Assembly: GCA_003223295.1 (NCBI GenBank)
Contig: QHYM01000151.1
Location: forward strand, 1-52,142
From: Acidobacteriota bacterium
Lineage (GTDB): Bacteria; Acidobacteriota; Terriglobia; Acidiferrales; UBA7541
Direction of reading: 5' to 3'
DNA length: 52,142 nucleotides
Position numbers and translations under genes: made by a program. The notes under the pieces were generated by a model. The model saw only the letters and a program-made list of their open reading frames with translations. It did not search any database and was not told where the DNA came from. This document shows positions 50,101 to 52,142 of the stretch, piece after piece. The first letter of the stretch is position 1, and each line of letters opens with the position of its first letter.

Positions 50101-50964
50101 TTCTTTCATCCGCAGAATGCCTCGCTCGTGGCGTGGAGCACGACCGGCAATTCGATTTATCACGGTGGCTCATTTTCGCTAAGACAGCGCGTCCACGATC
50201 TGCAATGGGATCTTAACTACACGATGTCTCATTCCTTAGATGACGCCTCTGGGCTTCAGAATAGTACCGCCTTTGGCGGCGGCTCGTTCATCCGGAACGC
50301 AATTCGGCAGCACGACAACTATGCGAATTCGGATTTTGACCTCCGTCACATCGTCAATGTGAATGCGATCTACGAGCTTCCCATTGGGCGTGGCAAACTC
50401 CTGGCTGGTGGAGCCGGGCGCGGGCTAGATGCTCTAATCGGCGGCTGGCAGCTGTCTGGTATTTTCCGCTGGAACACGGGCTTGCCAGTGAATGCTCCGA
50501 TCGACGACGCGCGTTGGGCGACGAATTTCCAGGTCCAGTCTTGGACGAGCTTGACCAGACCACTAAACACCTGTGTCACGAAAGGGAACGCTACTACCGC
50601 TCCGAAGCTTTTTGGCTGTGATCCCACATTTGCTTATCAGAGCTTCCGGAATGCTTATCCGGGAGAAACCGGAATGCGGAATATTTTCCGGCTGCCGGGG
50701 CAAACCAACCTTGACGCCGGACTCAGCAAGTCGTTCAGCCTGCCATGGAGCGAAAAACAGAAATTGCAGCTCCGCTGGGAGGTTTTCAATGTGGCTAATC
50801 TCCAGCCGTTGGGCGTGCTCGACAACAGCCGCAGCGGTTTCGGCATCGCATCCGACCCGTTGGTCCGGAATCTACAACCTGCAAAGAACTTCTCGAATTT
50901 TACGGCAATTCAGGCAACGGCCGCTCCGCGCTCCATGCAGGTCGGCCTTCGTTATTCTTTCTAA
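47146..50964 (+). CDS. Oar-like TonB-dependent receptor with carboxypeptidase-regulatory domain
   Basis: A 1272-residue outer-membrane protein. The ATG at 47146 has AAGGAG six bases before it and starts a signal peptide ending near LAKAQ; the frame upstream to 47074 is part of the leader. An N-terminal carboxypeptidase-regulatory beta-sandwich (STIRGEVSDPQGKAVAGAEV, SFELIPPDDYAMEVQAAGFK) precedes a plug (LPLESRDVLNLLTLQPGV, SDQSNITLDGVDIND, NLVSKSGTDNFHGAAFEA). The barrel follows and ends in aromatic QVGLRYSF, as expected for outer-membrane insertion. Such receptors are abundant in Acidobacteriota and probably take up large substrates; the ligand is unknown. A strong terminator follows. Confidence 0.92.
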   Translation: MKLSLKRTVSLLSICTLLLFASLAKAQSGTSTIRGEVSDPQGKAVAGAEVTIKSPNTGFTRTQTTNSAGGFSFELIPPDDYAMEVQAAGFKKTVQNVSALVGSAISADVRLEIGQVGEVVHVEATGAVAVNTEDATLGNNFDNQQITQLPLESRDVLNLLTLQPGVTPTGYVSGARSDQSNITLDGVDINDQQIQSLVPGQAIINSLKTPVLRLNSEALEEFRVTTMNANSSQGRSSAAQVNLVSKSGTDNFHGAAFEANRSTIFTANDFFNNRIGLPRPALVRNVFGGAFGGPIKKDKLFFFYSYEGLREAKGASVVRTVPLASMGQGDLRYLDVNNVVQTLSEAQLNQIFPQVLINDVGRAVLANAASKYPANDFTTGDSSANQLLNTAGFRFNAPTPSDLNSHVAKIDWNITKDQTAFVRLNTIYDHIGLLPQFPDTPAPNVWSHPWGFVAAHNWTLGRNWVNSFRYGLTRQAFSQLGDSNTNNINFRFVFSPLAFSRTINRTTPVQTILDDVVWLKGSHTFQFGTNLRIIRNNRGSFANAFDFAQTNPSGYQQGGNVVSDPIAAYLAANNLPAMGSSSISPVQNAATALIGRFSNYTANYTFGHDGSELPAGSPSLRDFATEAYDFYVQDAWKMRHNLTVTYGIRYTLSRPVYEKNGLEVRPNIPLGLLLDQRIASAAKGIPDNTLFSVSPSGPANGKPGMYDWDYTDFQPRIAVAWQPSFNKGPLGALLGGSGKSVVRGGFAIINDYYGEALATFFDLNNILGFSSSQVIPVNTYNVTNSPAPAFTGFNQDVRSLPLITPPASLQFPLSQGTGPGGDFGDIETSLDSNLRSPREYTWNMTYERQLPGGLLFQASYIGRLGHNLLLQRDVSQPNDLFDPGSKMDWYTAATVLEKIRQTRPPNNTAVPTMAYFDNIFPSNLRDTMVAFEGVCKAPTPQNPNPPCIPAGFTPTQTVFWMARNLFGNDWTDTQFDLELGIDQSLFFHPQNASLVAWSTTGNSIYHGGSFSLRQRVHDLQWDLNYTMSHSLDDASGLQNSTAFGGGSFIRNAIRQHDNYANSDFDLRHIVNVNAIYELPIGRGKLLAGGAGRGLDALIGGWQLSGIFRWNTGLPVNAPIDDARWATNFQVQSWTSLTRPLNTCVTKGNATTAPKLFGCDPTFAYQSFRNAYPGETGMRNIFRLPGQTNLDAGLSKSFSLPWSEKQKLQLRWEVFNVANLQPLGVLDNSRSGFGIASDPLVRNLQPAKNFSNFTAIQATAAPRSMQVGLRYSF

Positions 50965-50981
50965 TAGTCTTTCAGTTTCGA

Positions 50982-51015
50982 AAAGCCGGAGCACGAAAGT
51001 TCGTGCTCCGGCTTT
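50982..51015 (+). terminator. Intrinsic terminator after receptor 1
   Basis: AAAGCCGGAGCACGAA (50982-50997) and its exact complement (51000-51015) make a 16-bp inverted repeat with a two-base centre, followed by GCCTTTT. It starts 17 bases after the receptor stop and separates the receptor from the next leader. Confidence 0.85.
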
Positions 51016-51136
51016 GCCTTTTGCGCGGTGCCGCCAGGGTGTGAAAGAGCCTGTGGATGCCTTGGCGCTTTGCGTCATGGAGTTGTCGTTGCGTGATTCC
51101 TGTGATTCCCGGCTAAGAGCTTTGGCTGGCCCAGGG

Positions 51137-51421
51137 CAAGAACTAGTACTCTTGAACCCACGAATCATTCATCATTCGTAAAACCACTTAAACCGATTTG
51201 ATAAAGGATCTAGAAGAACTTCCCTTGACAGAAAGCCTCAAACTGTCCTAAAAGCTATCGCAACGGTTGCTAAAGTCGAGTGGCGGGGAAGGTTGCCTGA
51301 AGTCCCTCCAAGTTTGCTTGGGGTCGTGAATGGCGATAAGCCGGCGTAGCTTTGTGTTTGCCCGGCATTCTTCCGCTGGCTCTGGTCCCATCTCAGTCAC
51401 GGTGCGCGAAAGGAGCAGTCT
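51137..51421 (+). repeat. Leader copy B in front of the second Oar-like receptor
   Basis: A 285-base diverged duplicate of 46859-47145, with the same order of conserved blocks, a TTGACA at 51225-51230 followed after 18 bases by TAAAAG, and the ribosome-binding site AAGGAG at 51410-51415. The stretch between the terminator and this copy (51016-51136) shows nothing else. Confidence 0.85.
51225..51254 (+). promoter_or_regulatory. Candidate promoter, receptor 2
   Basis: TTGACA (51225-51230), 18-base spacer, TAAAAG (51249-51254). The position corresponds to the candidate promoter of receptor 1. Confidence 0.42.
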
Positions 51422-52142
51422 ATGAAGCGGTCATTTCTCATTAGCAATCTTGCGGTGTTGGTCTGCGCGCTATTTTTCGCGACGGCAGGCTGGGGGCAGA
51501 CCGGCGCGTCAACTATTCGTGGGACGGTGAAAGATCCATCCAACGCGCTCGTGTCAGGTGCAACCGTTACGCTCAGGAACCTCGAGACGGGCGCCGTCCG
51601 GAGCACGGTGACGACGTCGGGGTCATTTTCCTTTGAACTTGTCTCCGTTGGCGATTACGAGGTAATCGTCGAGGCCAAAGGCTTCCGAAAACTGGTTATT
51701 CGCCCAGTGCGAGCCCTGGTGGCAAACGTGACCGACGTTCCGGCGACACTGGAGGTCGGCGAGATCAGCTCGACGGTGACGGTCGAGGCCGTTGCGGCCA
51801 CGGTTGAAGTAAATACACAGGATGCAACGCTGGGAAACAATTTTAGTAGCGCGCAATTGACCCAATTACCCATCGAGGGGCGTGGAATCCTTCCATTGCT
51901 CACGTTGCAGGCCCAGGTGACGCCGGCTGGCTATGTGGCCGGCGGACGAAGCGATCAGTCCAATGTCACGCTAGATGGCGTGGACATCAACGACGCACAG
52001 ACGAGCGATGTCAGCGCACCTGTGCTGCGCCTGAATTCCGAAGCTATCGAAGAGTTTCGTGTAGTTACGGTGAACGCCAACGCCGATGAAGGCCGGTCGT
52101 CCGCGGCGCAGATCAACCTGGTGACCAAGAGCGGCACGAATT
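51422..52142 (+). CDS. Oar-like TonB-dependent receptor, partial (cut by right edge)
   Basis: The first 240 codons of a paralogue of the preceding receptor. ATG at 51422 follows AAGGAG. A signal peptide (ALFFATAGWGQ) precedes the carboxypeptidase-regulatory domain (STIRGTVKDPSNALVSGATV, GDYEVIVEAKGFRKL) and the beginning of the plug (LPIEGRGILPLLTLQAQV, SDQSNVTLDGVDINDAQ, QINLVTKSGTN), where the window ends. The two receptors agree in domain order and many motifs but differ at many positions in the mature N-terminus, so the ligand may differ. Transcribed separately, given the terminator and its own leader. Confidence 0.9.
   Translation, partial: MKRSFLISNLAVLVCALFFATAGWGQTGASTIRGTVKDPSNALVSGATVTLRNLETGAVRSTVTTSGSFSFELVSVGDYEVIVEAKGFRKLVIRPVRALVANVTDVPATLEVGEISSTVTVEAVAATVEVNTQDATLGNNFSSAQLTQLPIEGRGILPLLTLQAQVTPAGYVAGGRSDQSNVTLDGVDINDAQTSDVSAPVLRLNSEAIEEFRVVTVNANADEGRSSAAQINLVTKSGTN

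Noticed and set aside
50573-51181. A 202-codon plus-strand frame across the end of receptor 1
   Set aside because: It runs through the receptor's barrel end, the terminator and the intergenic region in another frame, without domain features.

Overview
The window looks like a stretch of chromosome from an Acidobacteriota bacterium (Terriglobia-like), probably from soil. It is GC-rich with frequent GTG starts. The pointers are: two tandem Oar-like TonB-dependent receptors with an N-terminal carboxypeptidase-regulatory domain, a secreted VWFA-related protein with a proline/glutamine-rich N-terminus, a pair of DUF3857/transglutaminase-like secreted proteins, a Tat-exported Gfo/Idh oxidoreductase with a Tat-exported sugar isomerase, and many exported peptidases. 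The taxonomic call is inference from gene content only. I see no CRISPR array, insertion sequence, prophage or rRNA operon.

Layout. 1-1.6 kb: three small membrane proteins (one cut by the left edge) and a possible gene scrap. 1.9 kb: one tRNA with a CAU anticodon, probably tRNA-Ile2. 2.0-5.9 kb (minus): an orphan molybdopterin-binding oxidoreductase subunit, a DinB-fold protein and a methyltransferase gene broken by an internal deletion. 6.0-11.6 kb: a COG4947-like esterase converging on a minus-strand run of GCS2-type carboxylate-amine ligase, RimK-like ATP-grasp ligase, circularly permuted ATP-grasp ligase and M29-type aminopeptidase. This is the best candidate for an undescribed system, a small amide- or peptide-like metabolite pathway. 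11.8-14.0 kb: Tat-exported isomerase and oxidoreductase pair. 14.0-14.7 kb: a graveyard of three abutting gene remnants. 14.8-24.8 kb: aminotransferase, zinc-ribbon protein, bS21, glgC, GAF and PilZ proteins, a UPF0175/PIN toxin-antitoxin pair, enolase, a secreted protein, duplicated DUF1059 genes flanking a broken DUF1287 gene, and a GNAT acetyltransferase followed by a 73-bp tandem duplication. 25-27 kb: an M28 peptidase whose catalytic core is deleted. 27.2-46.9 kb: mostly intact metabolic and export genes (gpmI, pyk, serA, a cysteine desulfurase-like enzyme, an M20 peptidase, a rhomboid protease, an OPT transporter, the DUF3857 pair, DoxX, YqeY). 46.9-52.1 kb: two Oar-like receptors, each behind a copy of the same 285-bp leader.

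Working together. Lower glycolysis is well represented (gpmI, eno, pyk) beside glycogen synthesis (glgC) and serine synthesis (serA), but these genes are dispersed rather than in one operon. Exported peptidases, an OPT oligopeptide transporter and large TonB-dependent receptors suggest scavenging of peptides and polymers. Several genes (methyltransferase, M28, DUF1287, DUF1059 copy, the 14.2-14.7 kb mosaic) carry clean lesions in otherwise well-preserved frames. That means either recent gene decay or assembly error. All product names come from reading the translations; no database search was run.
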